NCBI RefSeq assembly: GCF_014873145.1
Contig: NZ_JADBEK010000001.1
Span: 6,138,001 to 6,202,000 of the forward strand
Source of the DNA: Nonomuraea angiospora
GTDB lineage: Bacteria > Actinomycetota > Actinomycetes > Streptosporangiales > Streptosporangiaceae
Length of the DNA stretch: 64,000 nucleotides
Direction: 5' to 3'
The notes beneath the pieces are model-generated. The model searched no databases. It had not been told where the DNA came from and was given only the letters and a program-made list of their open reading frames with translations. Position numbers and translations under genes: made by a program. Within the stretch, counting starts at the first letter, position 1. Every line of letters begins with the position of its first letter. This document shows, in pieces, positions 8,257 to 17,782 of the stretch.

Positions 8257-9861
8257 TCACGTCTCCAAGAGGTGTTGCCTGCCGTGCCGTACGAACTCCT
8301 CCTCGATCCCCTTGACGTCCGAGTCGGTCAGGGGCCGGAGCCCGGAGCCCGACCGCACCCAGACGGGGTCGGTGGTGCGCCAGCCCTCGCGGGCGAGGAC
8401 CCGCTTGATGACCTTGTGGGAGGGCGTCTGGGGCAAGTGATCAGAAAGGCGGATATATCGGGGTAAGGACTTGGTGCCCAGATCGCGGCGAGTCGCCAGG
8501 AACGCCGTGAACGCCTCCGGTTCGAAGCCACCCTCCAGCACCAGCGCCGCCATGACCTGGTCGCCCGCCGCCGCGTCGGGCACCGGGTAGACGGCCGCCT
8601 CGACCACCCCCGCGAACTCCCTCAGCGCCGCCTCGATGGGCGCGACCGCCAGGTTCTCGCCGTCCACGCGCAGGCGTTCGGTGCCGCGCCCCGCGAAGAA
8701 CACGTAGCCGTCGCCGTCCGCGTACGCCAGGTCGCCCGACCAGAACGCGCCGTCCCTGATCCGCTCGGCGTCCGCCTCGGGGTCGTTGTAATAGCCGTCG
8801 AACAGCCCCAGCCCGCGCACGTTGACCAGCTCGCCGACGGCCTCGTCCGGGTTGAGCAGGCGGCCGTCCTCGACGCGGCCCGGCGGGCAGGGACGGCCGG
8901 TGAACGGATCGAGGATCCGGACGCCCTCGGGCAGCCGCCCCAGGCATCCCGGTGGCCCGGACGGGTCGGGGGTGAGCGAGATGGCCGTCTCCGTGGAGCC
9001 GAAGGCGTCGATCACCCGGCACCCGAACCGCTCCCCGAACCTCCGCGTCGCCACCGCGCTGCCCTCGTTCCCGAACGCGATCCTGAGCGGGTTGTCGGCG
9101 TCGTCGGGGCGCTCCGGGGTGGCCAGGACGTAGGAGAGCGCTTTGCCCACGTAGTGCAGGTACGTGCAGCCGTACCGTCTGATGTCGGGCAGCAGCCCCG
9201 ACGCCGAGAACCGCCGCCGCAGCGCCAGCGCCGCCCCCGACACCACGGCCGGGGCGTAGGCGGCCATCAGCGCGCCGGAGTGGAACAGCGGCATCGAGCA
9301 GTACACGACGTCGGACGGGGTGAGCAGCGCCGCCAGGCTCAACCCGGGGACGGCCATCTTGCGCTGCGTGATCCGCACGGCGCGCGGGCGGCCGGAGGTG
9401 CCCGAGGTGAAGATCAGCATCACGAGGTCCTCGGGCGCGGGATCCTCTCCGGACACGGCGTCCGTGGGAGACGACGAGGCGTCCGGCAGGGGCAGCGCCT
9501 CCACCCCCAGCGCCTCGGACAGCGGCCCGGCCAGCCCCGCGTACGGGGCGTCCGCGAGCAGCAGGTCCACGTCCGTGGCGCGGGCGTCGCGGATCAGCTC
9601 GTCGACCGACCGCGTGGGGTTCAGCGCGACGACCACGTGGCCGGACAGCGCCGCCCCGCCCACGAGGAACACCAGCCCTGGAACGTTCTCGCTGAGCACC
9701 CCCACGTGCAACCCCGCGCCGCGCCCGGACAGCCAGGCCCCGGCGGCGCGGCAGGCCGCCACGTGCTCGCGCCACGACCACGTCGTGTCCTCGAACATCA
9801 GCCCAGGTCGATCGTCGTCGGCCCGTGCGCGCAGCAGGGCCGCCAGCGTGTTCGCCGCCAT
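8257..9861 (-). CDS. Acyl-CoA synthetase, FadD17-like
   Basis: A 534-residue ANL-superfamily acyl-CoA/AMP ligase. The adenylate motif IFTSGTSGRPRAVRI lies near residue 150, DAFGSTET near 283, the hinge GRGTERLRVDGENL near 392, and the catalytic-lysine tail TPSHKVIKR near 505. It would activate a carboxylic acid as the CoA thioester. As first gene of the operon and head of an igr-like cluster, a sterol side-chain acid is the likely substrate; FadD17 is the closest match I recall in the mycobacterial cholesterol regulon, but this is a family-level guess. The promoter region, shared with the divergent TetR gene, contains KstR-like boxes. Confidence 0.8.
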   Translation of the reverse strand: MAANTLAALLRARADDDRPGLMFEDTTWSWREHVAACRAAGAWLSGRGAGLHVGVLSENVPGLVFLVGGAALSGHVVVALNPTRSVDELIRDARATDVDLLLADAPYAGLAGPLSEALGVEALPLPDASSSPTDAVSGEDPAPEDLVMLIFTSGTSGRPRAVRITQRKMAVPGLSLAALLTPSDVVYCSMPLFHSGALMAAYAPAVVSGAALALRRRFSASGLLPDIRRYGCTYLHYVGKALSYVLATPERPDDADNPLRIAFGNEGSAVATRRFGERFGCRVIDAFGSTETAISLTPDPSGPPGCLGRLPEGVRILDPFTGRPCPPGRVEDGRLLNPDEAVGELVNVRGLGLFDGYYNDPEADAERIRDGAFWSGDLAYADGDGYVFFAGRGTERLRVDGENLAVAPIEAALREFAGVVEAAVYPVPDAAAGDQVMAALVLEGGFEPEAFTAFLATRRDLGTKSLPRYIRLSDHLPQTPSHKVIKRVLAREGWRTTDPVWVRSGSGLRPLTDSDVKGIEEEFVRHGRQHLLET

Positions 9862-9902
9862 CCGGAGCCTCCACCAAGCGCTCGGTCAGCCGAATCGCAA
9901 AC

Positions 9903-9916
9903 TAGAACAGATTCTA
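9903..9916. promoter_or_regulatory. KstR-like operator before the fadD-ltp2 operon (7 of 8 consensus bases)
   Basis: TAGAACAGATTCTA fits TnnAACnnGTTnnA except for A in place of the G. It is itself palindromic (TAGAA/TTCTA). It lies about 42 bases upstream of the fadD start, where a repressor would block transcription. Confidence 0.65.
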
Positions 9917-10036
9917 ATATCTGTCCAGTGCCCACCTATCCTGATAAGTCGCGACATACGGCTGTAACGCCACAGACATGGGGCTATAAGGCTTCTTTGT
10001 GACCCGCGAGTAACAAGCCGTGTCGCCGAGAAATCA

Positions 10037-10050
10037 GATAACGTGTTCTT
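10037..10050. promoter_or_regulatory. Partial KstR-like box at the TetR gene start
   Basis: AACGTGTTCTTA, ending at the ATG of the TetR gene, contains the core AACnnGTT but lacks both outer T/A bases. It may serve autoregulation together with the stronger box 130 bases away. Confidence 0.45.
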
Positions 10051-10692
10051 ATGCGTACCACGCACGACGCGCCCTCCAGTGACACCGAGGGGACCATGGA
10101 GAGCCACCCCACGCCGGGCACGCACAGCGTCCGTACGCGTAGCCAGCACCAACGCCGCAAGCGCATCGTCCAGGCCGCCGCCGCGCTGGCCTCGCGCGGC
10201 GGCGTCGAAGCCATGCAGATGCGCACGGTGGCCGAGCGCGCGGGCGTGGCGCTTGGCACGCTCTATCGCTACTTCCCGTCCAAGATGGACCTGGTGGTGG
10301 CGGTGGTGGGCGAGGAGATCGACCTCCTCGAGAGCAGCATCGAGCGGCGCCCGCCAGGGGCCACCACCCCGTCGAGCCGCGCGGTGGACGTGCTCATGCG
10401 GGCGACCCGCGGGCTGATGCGCGAGCCGGAGCTGGCCGACGCGCTCATCCGATCGCTGATCATGGCTGAGGTGCAGACGCCGTTCGGGGAGCGCATCACG
10501 GGGCTGCTGCTGCGGGTCTCGGCCGACGGCCTGAGCCTCGAGGACGCCACCGAGGAGCAGGCCGACCTCGCGGGGTCGCTGGCCAGCGTGTGGGTGCAGG
10601 AGCTCCTCGAGATGCTCCGCGGCCGCCGCACCTATGATCAGATCCAGCGTCGTATCGAAACCTCCGCCGACAGGCTTCTCGCCGATATATAA
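10051..10692 (+). CDS. KstR-like TetR-family repressor
   Basis: A 213-residue TetR regulator. An unstructured N-terminal tail of about 35 residues precedes RRKRIVQAAAALASRGGVE and the recognition region MRTVAERAGVALGTLYRYFP (residues 55-75), close to KstR's QMREVAERADVALGTVYRYF. The ligand domain follows and ends IETSADRLLADI. KstR represses cholesterol genes until a steroid-CoA intermediate binds it. The divergent position beside the fadD-chsE-chsH-ltp2 operon and the KstR-type boxes in the shared promoter support the assignment. A KstR2-type role (ring C/D genes) is less likely, because the KstR2 palindrome is different and absent. Confidence 0.8.
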   Translation: MRTTHDAPSSDTEGTMESHPTPGTHSVRTRSQHQRRKRIVQAAAALASRGGVEAMQMRTVAERAGVALGTLYRYFPSKMDLVVAVVGEEIDLLESSIERRPPGATTPSSRAVDVLMRATRGLMREPELADALIRSLIMAEVQTPFGERITGLLLRVSADGLSLEDATEEQADLAGSLASVWVQELLEMLRGRRTYDQIQRRIETSADRLLADI

Positions 10693-10854
10693 CCCCATAT
10701 TTTACGGCGGAGCACGGGCAGGCCACCCGCCGCACTTCGGCTGGCGGAGCGGCGAGCCTGGGGCGGAGAGCGGCAGCTTGCGTGACCAGCGGAGCCCCGT
10801 GCGAGCGCGACCATGAGCACGGCCCTCCAGGAAACGCCCGCTGACCCTTCAGTG

Positions 10855-10876
10855 GCGCGCCGCCGTTACGGCGCGC
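10855..10876. terminator. GC hairpin between convergent genes
   Basis: GCGCGCCG and CGGCGCGC form a perfect 8-bp stem with a six-base loop, between the ends of the convergent TetR and GlxA genes. No T-run follows, which is common for actinomycete terminators. Confidence 0.5.
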
Positions 10877-10899
10877 ACAGTGGGCCGCCTAAGTGCTGC

Positions 10900-10977
10900 C
10901 CGGTGGGCCGATCACCTCCTGCGTCCCGGTGGCCCGATCACCTCATGCGTTCCGGTGGGCCGGTCACCCCATGTGGA
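10900..10977. repeat. 26-bp tandem repeat, three copies, at the 3' end of the GlxA gene
   Basis: Units begin at 10900, 10926 and 10952, each starting CCGGTGGSCC and continuing with a GATCACCTCMTGCGT-like stretch. The last unit contains the stop codon and final residues of the GlxA-type gene; the other two are noncoding copies beyond it. Confidence 0.8.
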
Positions 10978-11923
10978 ACGTGCGCCGATACGCGTGCGGC
11001 GAGACCCCCACCGCCGCCTGCAGGTGCTGCCTGAACGAGGTCGCCGTCCCGAAGCCGGCGCGCTCCGCGATGCGGTCCACCGGCAGGTCGGTGCTCTCCA
11101 GCAGTTGCCTGGCCAGCGCGATCCGCTGCTGCGTCAGCCACTGCCCGGGGCTCAGCCCCACCTCCTGCCGGAAATGCCGGGTGAACGTGCGCCTGCTCAT
11201 CCCCGCGTGCTCGGCCAGGTCGTCCAGCCGGAGCGGCGCGCCCAGCCGTTCCATGGCCCAGGCCCGGGTGGGGGCGGTGCCGACGCTGGACGGCTCGGGC
11301 ACCGGGTGCTCGACGTACTGCGCCTGGCCGCCGTCCCGCCACGGCGGCACCACGCACGCCCTGGCCACCTGGTTGGCGACCCGGCTGCCGTGGTCGCGGC
11401 GGACGAGGTGGAGGCAGAGGTCCACCCCGGCCGCGGCGCCGGCCGAGGTGAGCACGTCGCCGTCGTCCACGAACAGCACGTCCGCGTCCACCCGCACCTT
11501 CGGGAACAAGGTGGCGAACCGCTCGGCGTGCCGCCAGTGCGTGGTCGCCGGACGGCCGTCGAGCAGCCCGGCCGCCGCCAGCACGTACGTGCCGATGCAG
11601 ATGGAGACGATCCGGGTGCCGGGGCGGATCCGGGCCAGCGCCGCCGCCAGCCCGGCGGGCAGCGAGTCCGGGCCCGTGAGCCCGTCGTACCACTCCGCGG
11701 CCGGCACCACCACCGTGTCGGCGCCGGCCAGCACGCTCGCGTCGTGCCCGACGGCGATGGAGTAGTCGGCGGCCGTGGCGACGGGGCGGCCGTCGACCGT
11801 GCAGGTGACCACGTCGTAGAGCGGCTCGCCGCCGGGCCCCCGCGCGACGAGGAAGATCCTGGACGGCACGCTCAGCTCGAACGGGATGACCCCGTCGGCG
11901 GCGAGGACGGCGACGCGATGCAT
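10964..11923 (-). CDS. GlxA-type transcriptional regulator (DJ-1/PfpI plus AraC HTH)
   Basis: A 319-residue protein with two domains. Residues 1-175 are a class-I glutamine amidotransferase-like (DJ-1/PfpI) fold: MHRVAVLAADGVIPFELS, then IVSICIGTYVLAAAGLLDG with the nucleophile-elbow Cys, and TSAGAAAGVDLCLHLVR. Residues 210-319 are an AraC double HTH (DDLAEHAGMSRRTFTRHF and DRIAERAGFGTATSFRQHL). Such regulators sense unknown metabolites and usually control neighbouring genes; a quinone oxidoreductase gene diverges 72 bases away. The C-terminus ends inside a tandem repeat. Confidence 0.88.
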   Translation of the reverse strand: MHRVAVLAADGVIPFELSVPSRIFLVARGPGGEPLYDVVTCTVDGRPVATAADYSIAVGHDASVLAGADTVVVPAAEWYDGLTGPDSLPAGLAAALARIRPGTRIVSICIGTYVLAAAGLLDGRPATTHWRHAERFATLFPKVRVDADVLFVDDGDVLTSAGAAAGVDLCLHLVRRDHGSRVANQVARACVVPPWRDGGQAQYVEHPVPEPSSVGTAPTRAWAMERLGAPLRLDDLAEHAGMSRRTFTRHFRQEVGLSPGQWLTQQRIALARQLLESTDLPVDRIAERAGFGTATSFRQHLQAAVGVSPHAYRRTFHMG

Positions 11924-11995
11924 GGCCCGATTTTTACACATCATGACCTTTGGGCCACTCGCGGGTCTGACCCCGGAACCAGCAGGCTGGGTCTC

Positions 11996-12943
11996 ATGAA
12001 GATGAAAGCGATCAGCCAGGACGTCCTGGGCGGCCCTGAGGTGCTGAAGACGGTTGAGGTCGAGCGGCCCGTTCCCGGCCCGACCGAGGTGCTGGTGCGG
12101 GTGGAGGCGGCCGGCCTGAACCCGACCGACTGGAAGACCCGCGCGGGCGGCGGTTTCCTGCGCGACGAGCTGCCGTTCGTGCTCGGTTACGACGTCTCGG
12201 GCGTGGTCGAGGACTCCGGCGTCGGGCAGGCGCTCTACAAGCCGGGCGACGAGGTGTTCGGCATGCTCAAGTACCCGGACGGGCACGGCGCCTTCGCCGA
12301 GTACGTCACCGCGCCGTCCCGCCACTTCGTGCGCAAGCCCGCCGCCGTCGACCACGTCCAGGCGGCCGGGATCCCGCTCGCGGGGCTGACCGCGTACCAG
12401 GCGCTCGTGGACGTCGCCGGGCTGAAGGGCGGCCAGCGCGTGCTGATTCACGCCGCCGCGGGCGGCGTGGGGCACCTGGCGGTGCAGATCGCCAAGGCGC
12501 GCGGCGCGTACGTGATCGGGACGGCCAGCGCGGCCAAGCACGAGTTCCTGCGCGGTCTGGGCGCCGACGAGCTGGTCGACTACCGGAACGAGGACTTCGC
12601 CGAGGTCGTCCGGGACGTGGACGTGGTGCTCGAGACCATCGGCGGCGACTACGGGTTGCGCTCGCTGCGCACCCTGCGCAAGGGCGGCACGATCGTGTCG
12701 CTGGTGCTCAGCGATCTCAGCCCGGAGCTGCACCGGCGGGCCGCCGAGCTGGGCATCCGCTCGGAGGGCATGCTGGTGGAGCCCGACCATGCCGCGATGC
12801 GCGCGCTCGCTGCCCTGGTCGAGGCGGGGAGGCTGCGCGTGGAGATCGCCGCCGCCCTGCCGCTGGCGGAGGCCGCCAAGGCGCACGAGCTCGGCGAGAC
12901 GAATCGGGTGACCGGCAAGATCGTCCTCACCGTCCCCCACTGA
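11996..12943 (+). CDS. NADP-dependent zinc-free MDR oxidoreductase (quinone oxidoreductase-like)
   Basis: A 315-residue medium-chain reductase: N-terminal GroES-like half with AAGLNPTDWKTRAGG and GYDVSGVVEDSG, then a Rossmann half with LIHAAAGGVGHLAVQIAKARG. The cysteines and histidines that bind zinc in alcohol dehydrogenases are absent, so it belongs with the quinone or enone reductases that use NADPH. The ATG at 11996 is the first in-frame start after the divergent promoter. It probably reduces an electrophilic carbonyl substrate, with control by the divergent GlxA-type protein. Confidence 0.85.
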   Translation: MKMKAISQDVLGGPEVLKTVEVERPVPGPTEVLVRVEAAGLNPTDWKTRAGGGFLRDELPFVLGYDVSGVVEDSGVGQALYKPGDEVFGMLKYPDGHGAFAEYVTAPSRHFVRKPAAVDHVQAAGIPLAGLTAYQALVDVAGLKGGQRVLIHAAAGGVGHLAVQIAKARGAYVIGTASAAKHEFLRGLGADELVDYRNEDFAEVVRDVDVVLETIGGDYGLRSLRTLRKGGTIVSLVLSDLSPELHRRAAELGIRSEGMLVEPDHAAMRALAALVEAGRLRVEIAAALPLAEAAKAHELGETNRVTGKIVLTVPH

Positions 12944-13034
12944 TTCATGGTCATTTCTTTGGCTCCGTAAAAGGTTCGTCTTAATCGCCGCCAGAACTCG
13001 CCGAAATGTCAGTGGCAACGTCTATACAGGGGGT

Positions 13035-14021
13035 ATGACCGACAAGCCGACGAACGAGGAGTTCCTCCAACAGGCTGACCCGATGCGGCGCGAGCTGCTG
13101 GCGCACTGCTACCGGATGATGGGCTCGGTGCACGACGCCGAGGACCTCGTCCAGGAGACGTATCTGCGCGCGTGGCGGGCCTATGAGGGCTTCGAGGGGC
13201 GCTCCTCGTTGCGCACGTGGCTCTATCGCATCGCCACCAGCGCCTGCCTGACCGCGCTCGACAGCCGGAGCAGGCGGCCGCTGCCCACCGGTCTCGGCGC
13301 CCCCAGCACCGAGCCGACCGCTCCCCTGGTGTCGGACCACGAGGTGCCGTGGCTGGAGCCCGTGCCCGACGCCCTGATGGGCGTCGGCGGCGACGACCCC
13401 GCCACGATCGTGGCCGGCCGCGAGAGCATCAGGCTCGCCCTGATCGCCGCGCTCCAGCACCTGCCGCCGCGGCAGCGGGCGGTGCTGGTGCTGCGTGACG
13501 TGCTCAAGTGGAAGGCCGCCGAGGTGGCCGAGGCGCTGGAGACGTCCACCGCGGCCGTCAACAGCATCCTCCAGCGGGCCCGCGCCCAGCTCAACGAGGT
13601 GCAGCCGAGCCTCGACGACCCGGTCGAGCCGCTGTCGGCCGAGCAGCGGGCCCAGCTCGACCGCTATGTCGCGGCGTTCGAGAACTACGACGTCGACAGC
13701 CTGGTCCACCTGTTCACCAAGGACGCGGTCTGGGAGATGCCGCCGTTCGTCGGCTGGTACCAGGGGCCCGAGGCGATCGTGGAGCTCACCAGGACGCAGT
13801 GCCCGGCCGAGCGCCCCGGCGACCTCAAGCTGGTCCCGATCGCCGCCAACGGGCAGCCGGCGTTCGCGGTGTACTACCGCGAGAACGGCGTCTACGGGCA
13901 GTTCGCGATCATGGTGGTGACGTTCGCCGGGGAGCAGGTCAAGCACGTCGGCATGTTCTTCGAGGAGAGCCTGTTCGAGACGTTCGGGCTGCCGTCGACG
14001 CTGGAGGGTTCCACGACAAAG

Positions 14022-14024
<3 letters not shown>
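13035..14024 (+). CDS. ECF sigma factor with C-terminal SnoaL-like domain (SigG type)
   Basis: A 329-residue sigma-70 family protein. Region 2 is HDAEDLVQETYLRAWRAYE (residues 35-55) and region 4 includes LPPRQRAVLVLRDVL and AEVAEALETSTAAVNSILQR. A NTF2/SnoaL-like domain occupies roughly residues 205-320 (LVHLFTKDAVWEMPP, GWYQGPEAIVEL). This fusion is typical of SigG/SigJ-type ECF factors, which have no classical anti-sigma and may be controlled by the extra domain. The start follows an AGGGGG ribosome site. Its stop codon lies inside the KstR-like box of the next gene. No anti-sigma gene is adjacent. Confidence 0.9.
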
Positions 14025-15182
<1,158 letters not shown>

Positions 15183-15226
15183 GGGCGTGGCCGGCCGGTG
15201 ACAGTCATTACCCGATCGGGGGGCGC

Positions 15227-16246
15227 ATGAAGAGCAGACGCAGGCCGTACGCGGAGCAGCGGCCGCAGGATCTCGGCGGCGGGGTGTGGAGCGTGCCGGT
15301 GCCCATCCCGGGCAATCCGCTCGGCTACACGCTCGTCTACGCCCTCGAGTCCCCCAAGGGGCCGGTGCTGGTCGACGCCGGGTGGAACCATCCGGACGCC
15401 TGGGACGCGCTCAGCGGCGGCCTCGCCACGCTCGGCATCGACGTGAGCACGGTGAGCGGGGTGGTCGTCACCCATTTCCATCCCGACCACGCCGGGCTCG
15501 CGGGCCAGGTCAAGGACGTGTCCGGCGCGTGGATCGCGATGCACGAGGCCGACGCGGCGCTGGTCAGGCTCATGCACGACTACGCGGCCGAGGAGCACGA
15601 GAGCTTCCAGTCCGACATGCTCAGGCGGGCCGGGGCCGATCCGGGCGAGGCGCGGCAGGCGGTGAGCCGCCCGACCCCGCCGGCGCTGCCCGACCGCCGG
15701 TTACGGGACGGGGACCTGGTGGACCTGCCCGGCCGCAAACTCCGGGCCGTCCACACGCCCGGCCACACCCCGGGGCACATCTGCCTGCATCTGGAGGACG
15801 CCGACCGGCTGTTCACCGGTGACCACGTCCTCCCCGACATCACCCCCCACGTCGGGATTTATCCGTATGACCGGGACGATGTCGATCCCTTGGGTGACTT
15901 CCTGGACTCCTTGGACCGCGTCGCCGAGCTGGGACCCCTGGACGCGTTGCCCGCACACGAATGGATATTTCCTGATGTGGCCGCGCGAGCCGCCCAGATC
16001 CGCCACCATCACGATGAGAAGCTCGTACGGCTGCGCGCCCTCCTGGCCCAGCGGCCGCAACCGCTGACCATCTGGGAGGTCGCCGCGATGATGACATGGA
16101 ACAGGCCCTGGGACGACCTGTCCCCGATGCTGAAAGGCATGGCGGCCGGGGAGGCCGCGGCGCACCTGCGCACCCTGGAGGCCAGGGGCGAAGTTCGCCG
16201 GGTCCCCGGTGTCGATCTGGTCCGCTTCCAGGCTCTAGACTCCTAG
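15227..16246 (+). CDS. MBL-fold metallo-hydrolase, paralogue of the gene at 57.2-58.3 kb
   Basis: A 339-residue metallo-beta-lactamase-fold protein. The metal motif His83-x-His85-x-Asp87-His88 (THFHPDHAG) is followed by HTPGHTPGH, FTGDHVLP and an ALPAHEW histidine, so a dinuclear zinc site is complete. A C-terminal helical domain of about 80 residues (TIWEVAAMM, WNRPWDDL) is typical of LACTB2-like and choline-binding hydrolases. Candidate chemistry is hydrolysis of a thioester or lactone. It follows fadA5 and so may act on a steroid-CoA or steroid-lactone by-product; that is inference. Its stop codon lies within the operator of the GntR gene. Confidence 0.85.
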   Translation: MKSRRRPYAEQRPQDLGGGVWSVPVPIPGNPLGYTLVYALESPKGPVLVDAGWNHPDAWDALSGGLATLGIDVSTVSGVVVTHFHPDHAGLAGQVKDVSGAWIAMHEADAALVRLMHDYAAEEHESFQSDMLRRAGADPGEARQAVSRPTPPALPDRRLRDGDLVDLPGRKLRAVHTPGHTPGHICLHLEDADRLFTGDHVLPDITPHVGIYPYDRDDVDPLGDFLDSLDRVAELGPLDALPAHEWIFPDVAARAAQIRHHHDEKLVRLRALLAQRPQPLTIWEVAAMMTWNRPWDDLSPMLKGMAAGEAAAHLRTLEARGEVRRVPGVDLVRFQALDS

Positions 16247-16262
16247 ACATCCGATGTCTAGG
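16242..16262. promoter_or_regulatory. Palindromic operator of the FadR-type regulator
   Basis: CCTAGACAT-CCG-ATGTCTAGG is a perfect 9-bp inverted repeat around a three-base centre, ten bases before the preferred GTG start. The core AGACATCCGATGT recurs before the L-fucose operon. Confidence 0.75.
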
Positions 16263-16271
16263 GAGAGAAGC

Positions 16272-16952
16272 GTGGCGGTCACCGACGCGGCCATCGACAA
16301 GATCAAACAGATGATCCTCTCGGGCGAGCTGGCCCCGGGCGACCGGCTGCCCAAGGAGGCCGACCTCGCCGAGCGGCTCGGCCTGTCACGCAACTCGTTG
16401 CGCGAGGCCGTGCGGGCCCTGTCCCTGATCAACGTGCTCGACGTACGTCAGGGCGACGGCACGTACGTGACCAGCCTGGAGCCGCGGCTGCTGCTGGACA
16501 CCATGTCGTTCGTGCTCGACCTGCACCGCGACGACACGGTGATCCAGTTCTTCGAGGTCAGGCGCATCCTGGAGCCGGCCGCGACGGCGATGGCGACGGA
16601 GCTGATGACCGACGCCGACGTCGAGGAACTGCGCGTGATCCTGGAGTCCCTGCCCGCGGAGCCGACGGTCGAGGAGCTGGTGGCCAACGACCTCCAGTTC
16701 CACCAGCGGATCGCCCGGGGTTCCGGCAACAGCGTGCTCTGCTCGTTCATCGAGAGCCTGTCAGGTCCGACCACTCGGGCCAGGATCTGGCGCGGGCTCA
16801 CCCAGGAGGGGGCGATGGACAAGACGCGGGAGCAGCACACCGCGATCTACGAGGCCATCGCCGCCCGCCAGGCCGACGTGGCCCGGTCCTGGGCGACCGT
16901 GCACGTGGCGGGCGTGGAGTCGTGGCTGCGCAAGGCGCTCGATCTCGACTGA
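16272..16952 (+). CDS. FadR-subfamily GntR regulator
   Basis: A 226-residue regulator: winged helix in residues 1-70 (KIKQMILSGELAPGDRLP, LAERLGLSRNSLREAVRAL) and an FCD all-helical ligand domain (FFEVRRILEPAATAMA, NDLQFHQRIARGSGN, EQHTAIYEAIAA). The FCD metal ligands, Asp and three His, appear present. I prefer GTG 16272 over ATG 16254, because GGGAGAG sits at the right distance and the ATG lies inside the operator palindrome. It most likely autoregulates, and the shared palindrome suggests control of the L-fucose operon 10 kb away. Confidence 0.85.
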   Translation: MAVTDAAIDKIKQMILSGELAPGDRLPKEADLAERLGLSRNSLREAVRALSLINVLDVRQGDGTYVTSLEPRLLLDTMSFVLDLHRDDTVIQFFEVRRILEPAATAMATELMTDADVEELRVILESLPAEPTVEELVANDLQFHQRIARGSGNSVLCSFIESLSGPTTRARIWRGLTQEGAMDKTREQHTAIYEAIAARQADVARSWATVHVAGVESWLRKALDLD

Positions 16953-16957
16953 CCCCG

Positions 16958-17680
16958 TCACCAGGGGTTGGTACCGCCCTGCTCGCTGAGGAAGACGCCG
17001 GTCGGGACCTCGGGCAGGGTGGCCTGGCGGGCCACGTGCTCGCCGCCCTCGTCGGCGGTCAGCGTCCCGATGAAGCCGTTGAGGTCGGTGGCGCAGAAAC
17101 CGGGCGCGGCCGCGTAGACCTTGATCGGCGTGTCGCGCAGCTCCTCGGCGTAGATCAGGGTGACGGCGTTCAGCGCGGCCTTGGAGGAGTTGTAGCCGAG
17201 CAGGGTCGCGTACTCGCGCCACTCGGACTCCCGGTCGGCCAGGAACGCGAACGTGCCCAGGCCGCTGGAGACGTTCACCACGCGGCCGGCCTGCGACTTG
17301 CGCAGGAGCGGGAGCATGGCGTTGGTCACGGCGACCACGCCGATCACGTTCGTCTCGTAGACCTCGCGCAGGTCCTCGACCGGGAGCCGGCTCGGCGTGC
17401 GCTCCTGGTCGCGGCTGATCGCGGCGTTGTTGATCAGCAGGTCCAGGTGGCCGAACTCGCGCTCGACGTGAGCGGCGGCCGCCTCCACGGTGTCCAGGTC
17501 GGTGACGTCCAGGCGTACGAACCGGGCGTCGAGCCCCTCCCCCGCCAGCTCTTCGGCGGCCTTCTTGCCGCGCTCGGGGTCGCGGGCACCAACAAGGACG
17601 ACATATCCGGACTTGGCCAGTACGCGGGCGGTGGCGTACCCGATGCCCTTGTTGGCACCGGTGATGAGTGCGATGTTCAT
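16958..17680 (-). CDS. Short-chain dehydrogenase/reductase
   Basis: A 240-residue classical SDR: TGANKGIGYATARVL, NNAAIS, VSSGLG and catalytic YNSSK. The architecture resembles carbonyl reductases with a substrate-binding SRDQERTPSRLP insert. It likely reduces a carbonyl with NADPH; the substrate is unknown. It converges on the GntR gene with five bases between the stops and diverges from an XRE-MLTR regulator gene about 100 bases away. That regulator-reductase pair is very common in actinomycetes, so the regulator probably controls it. Confidence 0.85.
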   Translation of the reverse strand: MNIALITGANKGIGYATARVLAKSGYVVLVGARDPERGKKAAEELAGEGLDARFVRLDVTDLDTVEAAAAHVEREFGHLDLLINNAAISRDQERTPSRLPVEDLREVYETNVIGVVAVTNAMLPLLRKSQAGRVVNVSSGLGTFAFLADRESEWREYATLLGYNSSKAALNAVTLIYAEELRDTPIKVYAAAPGFCATDLNGFIGTLTADEGGEHVARQATLPEVPTGVFLSEQGGTNPW

Positions 17681-17782
17681 GCCGTCAAGGCTGGGCGGGG
17701 CCGCGTGCGAGCGGGAGAGACCCGCTGAGCCCCGGACCGGCAGTCCCTGGTTACGGCCGCGCGGACCAGGCATCCTGAGATC

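Noticed and set aside
10813..11034. Small frame beginning MSTALQETPAD
   Set aside because: It runs through the terminator hairpin and the 26-bp repeats and antisense to the GlxA gene end.
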